DNA of 64,000 bases from Aureobasidium sp. EXF-3400 (taxonomy: Eukaryota; Ascomycota; Dothideomycetes; Dothideales; Saccotheciaceae): positions 1 to 64,000 of the forward strand of contig SWBL01000199.1 of the NCBI GenBank assembly GCA_024195585.1, read 5' to 3'. The notes under the pieces are model-generated. The model was not told where the DNA came from and searched no databases. It worked only from the letters and a program-made list of their open reading frames with translations. Below, one piece after another: positions 1 to 9,801 of this stretch. Within the stretch, counting starts at the first letter, position 1; each line of letters begins with the position of its first letter. The translations under genes and the position numbers were made by a program.

Positions 1-414
1 CCTCACCAAGAAAAACGGTGTCCAGTGTCTCGCAGAAGAGTCTCTCACATTCTTCCGTGATGGTGTATGCGGCGCCTCCGCTGCGCGAGCGAGCCTTGAT
101 GCCCGGGCGCTGCGGCGACGACGAAGCCCTGTTGGCGGGCGTCGTCCGTGGCGACGGTGGCGGTGACGTGCTCACCTCAAACCCACCACCCCGCTCCTGT
201 CGTGGTGTTAGTGTGGTGTATGGATGCGCATACCAAGGTATGATAAATACGTACCGCCTGCCCCGCAGGTAGAGTAGTGGAAGCCCTTCAGGGCCATGTC
301 GACGGCATCGACGGTGTAGGCGCTGGCCTGGATGTTGGAACGGGCGGCGACTTCCTTGGTCGCCTGGTAGTAATTACTACTACTACTAAAGTGTTGATTG
401 GAATAATTCGCCAT
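1..414 (-). CDS. OAZ1: Ornithine decarboxylase antizyme, partial, with +1 frameshift site
   Basis: Antizyme binds ornithine decarboxylase, inhibits it and delivers it to the proteasome when polyamines are high. Exon 1 runs 414-255 (53 codons plus one base). A 58-nt intron (254-197) has a GTACGT donor and an ACTAAC branch site. Exon 2 continues from 196 to the window edge. After splicing the first frame stops at TGA (179-177), seven codons into exon 2. The +1 frame is open from there to position 1 and ends in a motif I recognise as fungal antizyme (ITEECERLFCETL). This short-ORF/TGA/+1-ORF layout is the hallmark of antizyme, where polyamines stimulate skipping of one base at the UGA. The C-terminal antizyme domain is beyond the window. 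The final GGTGAGG could be another donor. The family call rests on remembered motif similarity plus the frame layout. Confidence 0.68.
177..182 (-). promoter_or_regulatory. Candidate +1 programmed frameshift site (GTT TGA G)
   Basis: In the spliced frame the codons are TGG TGG GTT TGA. Skipping the first T of the TGA gives GAG GTG AGC ACG and enters the long +1 frame. The +1 frame is also open a little upstream, so the frames overlap as in known antizymes. No splice choice with a good acceptor avoids the TGA; the only in-phase alternative AG, about 100 nt further in, has a poor context. Confidence 0.6.
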
Positions 415-1041
415 TGAGAAGGTATGCCACGGTTGCGTGCCGGGGCTGGACGTAGATTGGTAGGGGTGTCTGAGACGAGTCGTGAAGAGACGTAGAGTCT
501 GTCAAAGGGCAGCGAGAGCGTGCGAGGTTGGATGGAGCGATTTGTTTGGTTGCGGTTGGAGCGGACGAAGACGGGCAGGGCTTGTACAGGATTTATGAAT
601 CGTCGTCGTTTGACACTTCGAGAAGGCACTAGCCGTGCACCCCCGCCCACCCACGTGACGATTGCGATTCACCTATCAGAAACCCAATTGACGACATGAC
701 ACTCTTGTCAAACGGCTGCCGTTTTGGCCCGACATCTCCTTCACAAGCATCATTCACATTTAGAGTAGGCACCATGAACATTCAGTGAAACGCATTCGTC
801 ATTTGTTATATGTACAATGGACGACCCCGTCCGGGGCTGGTGATGCAGCCCTTCCCTTGAAGATATAGAATCCCTTCCTCCCAGTAGTGTCCGATAACAA
901 CAGAGATAAGAGGCCTCATTCTCTGCGTGCCCCAACGCCGACGCTTGATGATAGATATCTGGATCCAGCTGAATGTGTCTGGTATCCAATAGAAAAACAT
1001 GTAAAACAAAGGAAACTTCTGATCTTGTGCTAGGCAGCGTC
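415..1041. other. Intergenic: antizyme leader and MPE1 3' region
   Basis: This holds the promoter and 5' leader of the antizyme gene and the 3' flank of MPE1, both on the minus strand. An E-box-like CACGTGAC lies at 652-659. I see no further coding exon; overlapping reading frames here have no recognisable product. Confidence 0.5.
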
Positions 1042-2973
1042 TCACATCTCGCGGTAGTCGACCGAGCGCTGTCTGCGGTTGCGTGCTTGGTGACGATGTG
1101 GGTTAACAGGGCGGCGGATGTACGCACCGTCATCGCCTTCTGCTCCTTGCTGTTGCATGTTGTTGTTTGCGTTGTTCCAGTTCTGGTTGCCTTGCCATTG
1201 TTGGCCTTGAACTTGTCCATAGCCTCCATTCTGGCCCATCATCTGGTTGTTGTAGCCGCCACCGTACATGTTTCCTCCACGTTGATGTTGATGCTGTTGC
1301 TGTTGCTGTTGTGGGAATCCCATGCCATTCATGCCATTCATTCCGTTCATGCCGTTCATGAAGTTCATGCCTCCCCATCCTCCATTCATCATCATCTGGT
1401 TGGGCATACCCATCATGTTCATCGGCATACCCATCATACCAGGGAAGCCCATACCCATGGCTGGATTGAAGCCGCCCATTCCTGGCATACCTCCTTGTTG
1501 GTTGGCGAGAGCGTTCATGGACTGGATGAAGTTGTTCTGGTCAAAGGCGCCTCCTTGTGCTGATGGCTGAGATGCATTGTTCTGCTTACGCATAGCTGCC
1601 GGACCCGTGGGAATTCTAGTGTTATCCAGTTCGTCTTCGGCAGGACGCTTCTTCGATTCGGTAGCAGCAGTTGGTTGTGGGGTAGAGGTAGCGGATTGTT
1701 CTCCATTTACTGAAACTGGCTTCGGTGAGTCTGACTTTCTGTCGGATGTAGCGGATTCATTGGTAGGCTGCTGCTCAGTTGTTGTTGGTGGTGGGGTAGC
1801 AGACTTCTCCTTTTCCTTCTCTAGCTTCATCTTCGCCTTCTCCTCTTGGTAGGCCTTGATCTTGTCTACGGCCTCTTCGTCAGGGATGAGGTTGTCAACT
1901 AGTGTGTTGTCTGAGGAGCAGCCAGGGCAGACAAAGTCATTTTCAAGAAGAGCATTCTCGATACAGTCACGGCAATAGGTCTTCCCACAGCAAGGTGTTT
2001 TCATTGGATCGACGAACATGCGTTTGTCAACAGGACATTCCAAGCCTCTCTCGCTCAACTCCTGGTTGTCTGTGTTAGCAGCTTCGGCCTTGTCGGCTGC
2101 TGCCTTGGCCTTGGCCTGGAACTTCTCCCATGCAGCCTCATCTGGCTTAGCAACAACCCATTCTCCGGTAGCAGTGTACATGACACCGGCTGGCAACTGA
2201 GAAACGTCGATCGTTCCATCACTTGATAACGCGGTGGGCTTTTCGACGACCTTGAGGAAGGAGCGTGGAATACCGGTAGTACGTCTAAACTTGGGGCGAC
2301 CGTCGAAGTTAGGGTCGTTGTTGGTGGGACATGCTTGGATCCAGTGACCCTTCTCGCCACAGCGATGGCAGGTGTAACCTGGAGGGAGGGGCTTGTCTGG
2401 AACATTTGCTGTCTTTTGGAAGCCGCCAGTACGGTGGACAGCCTTTTGGTTGGCCATCTCTTGCTGTTGCTGCTCCCACTGGGCACCTCCTGCCTGAAAC
2501 ATGGCTGCGATCTTCTCTTCTTCAGTCATATTCGGGTTCAAGTCTTGAGGGGCGCCGTTGCCCATGGGTGTTCCGGAGGCGGCGGTGGGTTTAGAGGATT
2601 CGATACGGTGTTGGTTCTTTGCCATGACGGGCATCTTGCCGGAGACATAGCGTGCGGCTCTACCAGCGCCGGGCTTGGTAGCAGGAAGACGCCTGGCGAG
2701 CACGGTGGTGCCGCGGGAGATGATAGATGTGTCATCGTTGTATTCTGATGAAGTCAGTGGTTTGCAATTTGACGACGTACACTTAGTGGCGATTAGCTTA
2801 CCTTCATTAGTGTCGAGGTTGTAGATGTTAAAGTCGAAGTCAGTGCCATCGCCGAGTCTGCTCATGTTGATTATGTCTCGCTTGAGCTCAAAGACAGAGA
2901 TACCGGTGCCATCAAAGGTCACTCTCTGCACATCCTTCTGGTTTTTGAACCTGAAGAAAACGGAAGAAGACAT
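1042..2973 (-). CDS. MPE1: Cleavage and polyadenylation factor subunit Mpe1 (RBBP6-like)
   Basis: Mpe1 is the zinc-knuckle/RING subunit of the nuclear cleavage and polyadenylation factor and is needed for pre-mRNA 3'-end processing. Exons are 2973-2802 and 2744-1042; the 57-nt intron is in frame and stop-free. The product is 624 residues. A ubiquitin-like DWNN domain covers about residues 1-79. A CCHC zinc knuckle lies at 183-196 (CHRCGEKGHWIQAC). A C4-type RING/U-box lies at 294-333 (CPVD...CCGKTYCRDC...CPGC). The tail from about 390 is charged, then rich in Met, Gly, Asn and Gln. The domain order DWNN-knuckle-RING is diagnostic. The Met/Gly-rich C-terminus is longer than in yeast (441 residues) but normal for filamentous fungi. 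Confidence 0.93.
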   Translation of the reverse strand: MSSSVFFRFKNQKDVQRVTFDGTGISVFELKRDIINMSRLGDGTDFDFNIYNLDTNEGKLIATKCTSSNCKPLTSSEYNDDTSIISRGTTVLARRLPATKPGAGRAARYVSGKMPVMAKNQHRIESSKPTAASGTPMGNGAPQDLNPNMTEEEKIAAMFQAGGAQWEQQQQEMANQKAVHRTGGFQKTANVPDKPLPPGYTCHRCGEKGHWIQACPTNNDPNFDGRPKFRRTTGIPRSFLKVVEKPTALSSDGTIDVSQLPAGVMYTATGEWVVAKPDEAAWEKFQAKAKAAADKAEAANTDNQELSERGLECPVDKRMFVDPMKTPCCGKTYCRDCIENALLENDFVCPGCSSDNTLVDNLIPDEEAVDKIKAYQEEKAKMKLEKEKEKSATPPPTTTEQQPTNESATSDRKSDSPKPVSVNGEQSATSTPQPTAATESKKRPAEDELDNTRIPTGPAAMRKQNNASQPSAQGGAFDQNNFIQSMNALANQQGGMPGMGGFNPAMGMGFPGMMGMPMNMMGMPNQMMMNGGWGGMNFMNGMNGMNGMNGMGFPQQQQQQHQHQRGGNMYGGGYNNQMMGQNGGYGQVQGQQWQGNQNWNNANNNMQQQGAEGDDGAYIRRPVNPHRHQARNRRQRSVDYREM

Positions 2974-3888
2974 GGTTAGGGGTTACCGCAAAGGACGAGT
3001 TAACGTTAGAAGCAGTAAGTTAGAGTAGTGGAGAAACCAGATGGATTCCAGGCTCAGATTGTCAAAGAAGGACAATAGGTCTTATTGAGATTTTGCCTCG
3101 TGCGAATGCCGACTATGGTAAAATGGTTTTTTCTTGACTTTTTTTCTGAAAGGTTTAGGAGGTCTTCAAGACACTAAACACTATTGGGGATACAAGATCT
3201 CTGAGTAGAGGGGAGAAAGAGTGTATTGGTGATGTGTGAAGACTTCAGGGCAAAGGTTTTGTATGTGAATATGCAACATGCACAGTCGCAGGCTTATCCC
3301 TCCTCTCAGACCGGTTCCTCAAACACTTCCACTTGCTTGTGTGAAGATCTTGCGCGGCTGACTCACTGGGCGACAATAGCGCGTTGCTGGCACTTGTCGA
3401 TGGGCGCACGCGGGCGTTGTGAAGACGTTCAGGTGTGGATGTTCGAGACGACAGAGACGGTGGCCGTGGTGGATGACGGCTGATGGGTGAGTCGTGTGTG
3501 TTGATGAAAGACAAGAGAAGGATGTCTCGTCGGCGAAGTCCAAGCTGAGGCGCAGGAGCCGCCTGGATTTCACTTAGTCAGCCGGTTGCCGTCGGCGAGA
3601 ACCTTCCCGAGCCTTTCCGAATCCGGACAACAGTGCCCTCCACTCACTCTTACTCTCTCAAATAACTCACTCCTACAATGTTTGCGTATTGTTATTCTGC
3701 TCGAAGGAAAGGCAAAGTCCTCGAGTCTGAGACTGATTAACGGCGCATGAATGATCGGATATTGCAATAAATGCCTGTCTCATTCTTACATCAAAAAGCA
3801 CTGAACATCGCGTTTCAAGCTCGGCTCTGTCTCATTCCTATATGAATCAACCATTGTCTATATGCTTTCTTTGTCCGTTTACCCATTC
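2974..3888. other. Intergenic: MPE1 promoter, dehydrogenase 3' flank
   Basis: This contains the MPE1 promoter side and the terminator side of the next minus-strand gene. A T-rich run (TTTTTTCTTGACTTTTTTTC) occurs near 3126-3145. Short frames on both strands overlap each other and none resembles a protein family. Confidence 0.45.
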
Positions 3889-5016
3889 TCAAGGAATAGT
3901 CACAACCACCTTTCCAACAGCCTTGCTGTCTTCCATGTACTCATGTGCCTCGCCTATTCTTTCCAAGGGGAATGTCTTATCAAGGAAATGCTCTGGCTTG
4001 AATGTCCCAGATTCGACTTTCTTGACTACTTCTCCAACGACTTTCTCTACACCTTCTGCCTCCTCCTGCCCAGGCTCCAGACTGTAGAAAGTCATCTTTC
4101 GCGTAGGCGGAATAAGAGCGGGTGTAAACTCCTTCATAGCCCACTGCTTAGTCAGGACTCCTGTAACCACAACTGATCCATGTTTGGCCAGATTCGGTAG
4201 TGCGAGGGTTTCAATCGCATCAGGTCCAACGAGTTCTAGTAGGCAGTCGACACCTTTTGGTGCTAGCTTCTTCAATTGTTCGTTGAGCTCTTCTTCTAGA
4301 ACGACGTGGTCTGCTCCAATCGACTTCAGCTTCTCAGCCTTATCCTGCTTGCGTGTTGTGGCGATGACAGTACATCCGCGATCTTTTGCTAAGAGTACGG
4401 CCCAGACTCCGACACTGCTCGTTGCTCCATGAATCAGGGCAGTGGCTCCTTTAGTGAGTTGGGCTGCTTCGAAAAGGGATCCATATGCTGTCCACATGGA
4501 CATTGTGATGGCACCCAGTACATCCCAAGACAACGAAGTCTCTGGTAGTCTGAATAGACGTTGGGCCGGGCAGATGACATACTCAGCGTAGGCTCCATCG
4601 AATGCTTTGCCTCCGCCGTAGATGAATCCAGTGCACAGCTCTCCCTTCTTGAACTTGGTCTCAGAGCCTGCTTCTTCAACTGTGCCCACAAATTCCTCAC
4701 CTGCACTACAAGTCAGTACATTTTCTAGATGACAGACTTCGAATGATTTACCAAGAATCTTTGGCGGGTCAGGATGAAATTCATCAACAAACATTCCAAA
4801 CTCAGGCGGTGCTGGTTTGTCACCATTTCGACCACGAAGCTCAGCACGGTTCAAGCCAGCAGCCTTGACCTTTACCAAGACCCAGCTCGGTGATGGAAGT
4901 GTAGGCCTAGGATACTCTTTGTCCATCGTGAAGCATTTCGATGGAGGGTTCTGACCGGGCGATGACAGCACGGCCGCGGTCATCTTACCGCTAGGCTTGT
5001 TGTCCCATGAAGGCAT
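3889..5016 (-). CDS. Zinc-type alcohol dehydrogenase / quinone reductase (MDR family)
   Basis: A medium-chain dehydrogenase/reductase, probably an NADPH-dependent quinone or enone reductase. Exons are 5016-4752 and 4700-3889; the intron is 51 nt, in frame and without a stop. The product is 358 residues. The N-terminal GroES-like fold (VLVKVKAAGLNRAELRGRNG) is followed by the Rossmann segment with HGATSSVGVWAVLLAKDRG, the nucleotide-binding loop of the quinone-oxidoreductase branch. The catalytic-zinc cysteine/histidine set of true alcohol dehydrogenases is not evident, so a zinc-independent reductase is more likely. The ATG at 5016 was chosen because the family fold starts soon after. The frame is open upstream to an ATG at 5121, which would add 35 residues with no clear targeting signal. 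Confidence 0.85.
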   Translation of the reverse strand: MPSWDNKPSGKMTAAVLSSPGQNPPSKCFTMDKEYPRPTLPSPSWVLVKVKAAGLNRAELRGRNGDKPAPPEFGMFVDEFHPDPPKILGKSFEVCHLENVLTCSAGEEFVGTVEEAGSETKFKKGELCTGFIYGGGKAFDGAYAEYVICPAQRLFRLPETSLSWDVLGAITMSMWTAYGSLFEAAQLTKGATALIHGATSSVGVWAVLLAKDRGCTVIATTRKQDKAEKLKSIGADHVVLEEELNEQLKKLAPKGVDCLLELVGPDAIETLALPNLAKHGSVVVTGVLTKQWAMKEFTPALIPPTRKMTFYSLEPGQEEAEGVEKVVGEVVKKVESGTFKPEHFLDKTFPLERIGEAHEYMEDSKAVGKVVVTIP

Positions 5017-5728
5017 ATTATTATTGTAGCTTCTTAGCAGTCCTTTGTCGATGATCGATAAATTCAGCAACAGAAAGGTGCTGATGTGCAGATAGCGAGG
5101 TTGACAATACTGTGACATCATCAGCGGCTGCTAACAATGCATCTTGCGTGACATGCACTCTTCTTAGGGCTTGCAGTTCGGCTCGCCTGAACAATGCGAG
5201 GGATGATAATTTGGCGGATAATGGCGATTTACACAGTACAACCTACGTATTGACCGGGCAATATTGATGTTGCCTTTGAAAACAGAGATAACGTCCTGTG
5301 CTTCTATATATGATTTGGGCTCGGTTTCGTTCACTGGTTGAACGTAGGCAAGTGAACTAGTCCACTGAGATAGTAGTCCTGAGCATGGATCAGACAGGGC
5401 GAAGGAAGCATGAATACGCCTGTTATGTACGACCTCCCTGACCATACTGTATGCATGTATGTGTCTTCTTGACTGACGAGTAAAGTATGCTGTAGCTTTC
5501 AGGTGGAGAAAGCATTGCTGATATTGTGCCCTGGGAACACGGCTGGCGCACAATGACTAAGACATGATGTAGTTGCATTCGCATGGCGGATTTGGATGTT
5601 TTATGGAGGTACGATCGGGACTCGAAGGATTGGAGTAGACAAAAAGCGCTTGAGGATTTTTCAGATATGATACATGAAGAGGCAGAGGGAGTCTATTGGC
5701 GATCGAGGGTTGGCGCGGAAAGAAACGT
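5017..5728. other. Intergenic: reductase promoter, QCR9 3' flank
   Basis: Promoter side of the reductase gene and 3' side of QCR9, both on the minus strand. A 129-codon minus-strand frame at 5164-5553 has no recognisable motif. I see no other structure. Confidence 0.45.
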
Positions 5729-6156
5729 TTACTCGTCGTCGTTCTCCATGTACTTGTGCTTGAGGTCCTTCCATTGACGCTAGAAATTGTGTTAGCAGTT
5801 GGAGTGTAGCGATGGGGTCGAGCAAATTGAGGACGTACGCCCTGGTTGATGGAGTTCCAGACGCTGTTGGAGGCGTTGTCGAAAGCGCTGCAGATAGGTT
5901 AGACCGGGATGGACACGAGGTAGGATTGGTTGCGGAGGTAGCGTACATCTCCATGGCGAAAGCGCTGGTGAAGACGACGCTAAGGAAAACGTAGTTCTTG
6001 CGGAAGATGGTGCTGTTGGATAGAGTCAGAAGGTTGACGAGAGCGGCCGAGATGGTGGATAGAAGACTGACTTGTACACACTCTGGAGAGCCTGCAATGG
6101 ACATTAGCGGCGAATCAGAGGAGGCGCGCGGACGGGACCCTTACAGGAGAAGCCAT
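5729..6156 (-). CDS. QCR9: Ubiquinol-cytochrome c reductase subunit 9 (complex III), five exons
   Basis: A small single-pass subunit of mitochondrial complex III in the inner membrane. It must be assembled from five tiny exons: 6156-6145 (12 nt), 6091-6072 (20 nt), 6012-5947, 5887-5839 and 5779-5729. Together they give 65 residues, the usual length for QCR9. The product has the family landmarks: short N-terminus (ALQSVYN), TIFRKNYVFLSVVFTSAFAM as the membrane segment, and C-terminal GRQWKDLKHKYMENDDE. All four introns (50-59 nt) have GT-AG ends and their phases agree. No single exon would be called by simple ORF scanning. The first 12-nt exon is the least certain part. The gene diverges from PYM with 240 bp between start codons. 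Confidence 0.88.
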
Positions 6157-6396
6157 TGTGAAGATTGTATGGGTGAGAATGCGACTCGACGTGAATGTGG
6201 TGAACCTGCGACTGCAACTGGCGACGACAAGGGAAGCCGCCGCCGAACGAACCTCAACTTCGATGGTCAGCAGGCCTTGGCGGTCTGTGCGTTCGCATCG
6301 CGCTTTCTGCTTGCTACATCGACCGAGTCCTGCCTGCCAGATTCGACCATTGACTGCTATCTTTGTACCTGAAGGCTTCCGATCACTGGCATCAAG
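6157..6396. promoter_or_regulatory. Divergent promoter QCR9 / PYM
   Basis: This 240-bp region separates two divergent start codons and must hold both promoters and leaders. I saw no clear TATA box. The PYM side becomes pyrimidine-rich just before its ATG. Confidence 0.5.
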
Positions 6397-6996
6397 ATGC
6401 CTACCGAACCCTCCAAGGTGTCTCGCGCTGGCATCACAACATCAGCCACTGGTGAACGACACATCCCCTCATCCATTCGACCTGATGGCTCTGTAAGAAA
6501 GGAAATCCGCGTACGCCCTGGCTACCGCCCTCCGGAGGATGTGGAGCTCTACAAGAACCGTACTGCCGAAGCATACAAGAATCGTGGGAAGGGTGGTGTC
6601 CCTGGCGCCGACTCTTTTTCTGCCACCCCAGACCCTCCTTCTGCCGCTGCCAACAAGAATGCAAAACGTAGAGAGGCCAGGAAGAAGGCCGCAGCTTCTG
6701 CTACAACCAAGACTGATGCACCTGATACAACCACAACCACCGAAAAATCCCCCGCGTCTGTCGAACCCGCCAAACAGGAGCCTGTAGATCCTGAAGTCGA
6801 GAAATCAAAAGAGGCCAAAAAGCTGGCTAAGAAGCTTCGCCAAGCACGCGAGCTTCAGGACAAGAAAGAGAAGGGCGACTCCCTGCTTCCAGAGCAATTT
6901 CAAAAGGTCATCAAGATCAACGAGCTTATTCGCCAGCTTGAAACTTTAGGGTTTGATTCAAATGGAGACAAAAAGTCAACAGAAGCAGAATCATGA
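6397..6996 (+). CDS. PYM1: PYM, partner of Y14 and Mago (exon-junction-complex recycling factor)
   Basis: PYM binds the Mago-Y14 heterodimer and the small ribosomal subunit and helps remove exon junction complexes from translated mRNA. This is an uninterrupted 199-residue frame. The Mago-binding N-terminus is evident: GERHIPSSIRPDGSVRKEIR followed by VRPGYRPPEDVELYKNR, the conserved core of the WIBG/Mago-binding domain at about residues 19-55. The middle is a low-complexity Ala/Thr/Lys-rich linker. The C-terminus is a Lys-rich coiled segment (EAKKLAKKLRQARELQDKK) followed by LLPEQFQKVIKINELIRQLETLGF, matching the conserved C-terminal helix of PYM. The stop codon is only 11 bp from that of the convergent gene. 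Confidence 0.9.
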   Translation: MPTEPSKVSRAGITTSATGERHIPSSIRPDGSVRKEIRVRPGYRPPEDVELYKNRTAEAYKNRGKGGVPGADSFSATPDPPSAAANKNAKRREARKKAAASATTKTDAPDTTTTTEKSPASVEPAKQEPVDPEVEKSKEAKKLAKKLRQARELQDKKEKGDSLLPEQFQKVIKINELIRQLETLGFDSNGDKKSTEAES

Positions 6997-7007
6997 TCTA
7001 CCCATAA

Positions 7008-7554
7008 CTAACCCATCTCTACTACAATCGCCATGACATTCATTGTGTCATACAACCCGAAGGGCGTTTCGAATCTAACATGGGTCTCGTCTGCTTTGAC
7101 TTGCAGCATGTTGCCTTTTCCACCACCAATTCTCGAGGCCACTTGTCGGCGCAGTTCGTCAATTGCTTGGGCTTGCGACCAAAACTCCACGCTATTGAGC
7201 TCTCCGGTCAGCTCAATGACGATAGGCTTCTCGTCGAATTCGGCAATCTTGAAAGGTCCGGAGAGATCTGTTCCTGTCAGGGAACTTGCTTGCTTTGTTT
7301 ATGGCAAGTGAAAGCTTACTGCATTCGTGTCCGGAAGGTATTACCACCAGCCTGGTTTTCGAAATCCCGTACAGTGCCCTCTGTTCCAGCATGGTGTGGA
7401 TCTTCTCTGCCGCGGCAGATACCAACATTGATCGAGATGCTGTTGCTTGGTCGACTAAACTGTATCGTCCGGTTTCTGTCTTCGTGTCCTCCAACCTGTG
7501 TCCCTTAGGCGCGCTCGAGGACCTTTCTTCATAAGGAGGTGGTCGGTCGCCCAT
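7008..7554 (-). CDS. Conserved-looking fungal protein of unknown function
   Basis: Exons are 7554-7320 and 7273-7008 with a 46-nt intron, giving 166 residues. I do not recognise the family. The N-terminus is polar (MGDRPPPYEERSSS). Next comes a helical part with TRLVVIPSGHE. The second exon is a compact alpha/beta stretch (FKIAEFDEKPIVIELTGELN, then VEFWSQAQAIDELRRQVASR) ending in VIVVEMG-like beta strands (MNVMAIVVEMG). There is no signal peptide or membrane segment. The second exon looks like a folded domain because hydrophobic and charged residues alternate regularly. It converges tail to tail with PYM and diverges from the flotillin gene. No function is proposed. Confidence 0.7.
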
Positions 7555-8207
7555 CTTGGACTATGCGTATTGTGGTGAAGTGCTGCTGATCTTCGAACTT
7601 CGGTATCTTAGAAGTCCAGGCTGACTCCTGCGCCTCAATATCGTTTGTATGCCTGAGGACTCGCAATGTCGTGCGATGGTTGTTGAAGATAGTTGGATGG
7701 ATCAGTCAGATTGTCAGGTGCCTTAATTTACCTTCCAGGCGCCTTCTCGAATCCTTTGACTGAGCCTACTCACAGCCGAGTGCTTGGCACCAATGACTGT
7801 GGAGCATCTTCAACTCCACCTCTATTATGCTCAAGCCAAGACAATTCTGAACTTCGTGTTGCCGTCGATTCCGGCATCTTGTGCCGACCATCTACTTGGC
7901 CAACAACGCTGCTGCCATTTAGTTACTCTCCTGAGAACTAAAGAGCATATAAATTGTCGCCTGACTCGCTTCAACACAAACCAGGCATCATCGAGGTCAA
8001 TATCCGGAATAACGGCATTACTCCAAGGCTGTAGGATGTGGCTTATCCAAAGGCATGTCGGCCTGTCATGAGTCTTGAGTAGCTTCGCCATGCGAACATG
8101 ACTGATTTCGTCAAACTATATAAGATACAAATCCAGTCCTTCTTTCCACCTTCCACAGTCTCACACCCATCTTTCCGCATATCCACTACTCACACATCAA
8201 CGTCAAT
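7555..8207. promoter_or_regulatory. Divergent promoter region of unknown gene and flotillin
   Basis: This 653-bp divergent gap has a good TATA box, TATATAAG, at 8117-8124, 84 bp upstream of the flotillin start. A CT-rich leader with TCTTTCC and CCACAGTCTCACACCC follows, typical of strong fungal promoters. No other coding exon is supported here. Confidence 0.6.
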
Positions 8208-9801
8208 ATGGTTTGGGGATACCATGCTGCGGAGCCTAACTCCTACCTCGTCATCACTGGCGCAGGTGTTAAAGGATTGAAGCTCACCAAGAAGGCTATG
8301 GTCCTTCCTTTCCAGAAGGTCACCAAAATCTCAGTCACCCCCTTCCATTTCACGACCGACCTCCAGGCCATGACATCGGAGAAGTTGCAGGTCTGTCTAC
8401 CAGCTGTCTTCACCATTGGTCCCAAGGACGACCTCGAGTCACTCATGAAATATGCCGGCTTGATGACAGACAACAATTCCGACAATGGCGTCGCCAGCCG
8501 TGAGCACATCCAAAATATCATCATGGGCATTGTCGAAGGCGAGACAAGATCTGTCGTCTCCAACATCACCATGAAAGAGCTCTTCGAGAAGCGCAGTCTT
8601 TACAGGACAAAGGTCGTCGAACATGTTCAGACCGAACTCACCCAATTCGGTCTCCACATCTACAATGCTTCTATCAAGGAGCTTCGCGACATGCCTGGCT
8701 CCCATTACTTCGAATACCAGTCGCGCAAAGCGCATGAGGGAGCACAAGCCGCAGCGAAGGTCGATGTAGCACATGCTCGTAAGTACTGTACTATACCCTA
8801 TATTTAAAGCGGTAGGCTCACAGTGGATTACAGGTATGCAGGGTGAAATCGGCGAAGCCGAAAATGTAGGCAGAACCAAGCAAGAGATCGCAAAGATCAA
8901 CGCAAACACCGCCGTCCAAGAGACCGAGCGTAAGATCGAAAAGGCAATGGCGGACTCACGCTTCAAGTCTCAAGAGATCGACATAGAGCGAAAGCTTAAC
9001 ATTGAGCGTATCCAAGCCGAACGTGCCGCCGAGCTCAGAGATGCCGACCTTCAGAAAGGCGTACAAGAGAGCAAAGCCCTGATGGAACTCGAGCGCATGA
9101 GAGCAACCACAGTCACCAAAGCCAAAGTAGCAAAAGAGTCCGCCGCCGAAGAGGCAGACGCACAACTCTACAAAGCCCGTCAAGCAGCAGAAGCCCACGC
9201 CTTCCAGCAATCCAAAACCGCCGATCTCGAACTCTACACCACAGAGAAACAAGCAGAAGGCCACTACCACAAGAAACAGCGCGAGACAGAGGCAAAGTTC
9301 CTTCAAGATAGCAAAGCCGCCGATGCCTCTCTGTACCGCAAGCAACAAGACGCCCTCGGTGACTTTGAGATCAAAAAGGCAGAAGCTGAAGCCTTGTATA
9401 TTCGCCACGAGCGCGAGGCAGCAGGTATAATCCAACTCGCCACCGCCTACGAGAAACTCGGCAATTTGCTGGGTGGACCACAAGGCGTGCGCGACTGGAT
9501 GATGTTGCAGAACAACATCCCCGTGCAGCTTGCAAAGGCAAATGCCGAAGCCATTAAGGGTTTGCAGCCAAAGATCAATGTCTGGACTACCGGTGCCCAA
9601 GACAGTGCTGCTGTGGACTCGTTTGCTCCGATCAAAAATATCATGCAGAGTCTTCCTCCGTTGTTCTCGACTATCCAGGATCAGACGGGCATGTTGCCGC
9701 CAACTTGGCTGGCGCAGATGCCAAATGGCAACGGACGAACGGATTCTGCTCACGAACTCCCACTCGCTGTTGAGAAGCGCAAAGGTATTAATGGTGCTTA
9801 A
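8208..9801 (+). CDS. Flotillin-like SPFH-domain membrane scaffold protein
   Basis: Flotillins are SPFH scaffolds attached to the cytoplasmic face of the plasma membrane and endosomes. Exons are 8208-8778 and 8834-9801 with a 55-nt intron, giving 512 residues. The SPFH/band-7 domain covers about residues 1-190 and starts MVWGYHAAEPNSYLVITGAG. The second exon encodes a long, highly charged coiled coil (about 190-420) with repeated Ala/Glu/Lys segments such as AKVAKESAAEEADAQLYKAR, the classical flotillin region. The C-terminus holds the conserved GNLLGGPQGVRDWMML and a variable tail. The length is a little above the animal proteins (about 430). It is transcribed from a TATA-containing promoter. 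A long antisense frame here is a coding shadow. Confidence 0.93.

Noticed and set aside
973..1563. 196-codon plus-strand frame rich in His and Val
   Set aside because: It lies antisense to the Met/Gly/Gln-rich tail of MPE1 and is a compositional shadow of those repeats.
5164..5553. 129-codon minus-strand frame between the reductase and QCR9
   Set aside because: Irregular composition, no motif, and it lies in the expected promoter/terminator space.
8956..9753. 265-codon minus-strand frame
   Set aside because: Antisense to the flotillin coiled coil; its Leu/Cys/Phe-rich composition follows from the Glu/Lys/Ala codons on the other strand.
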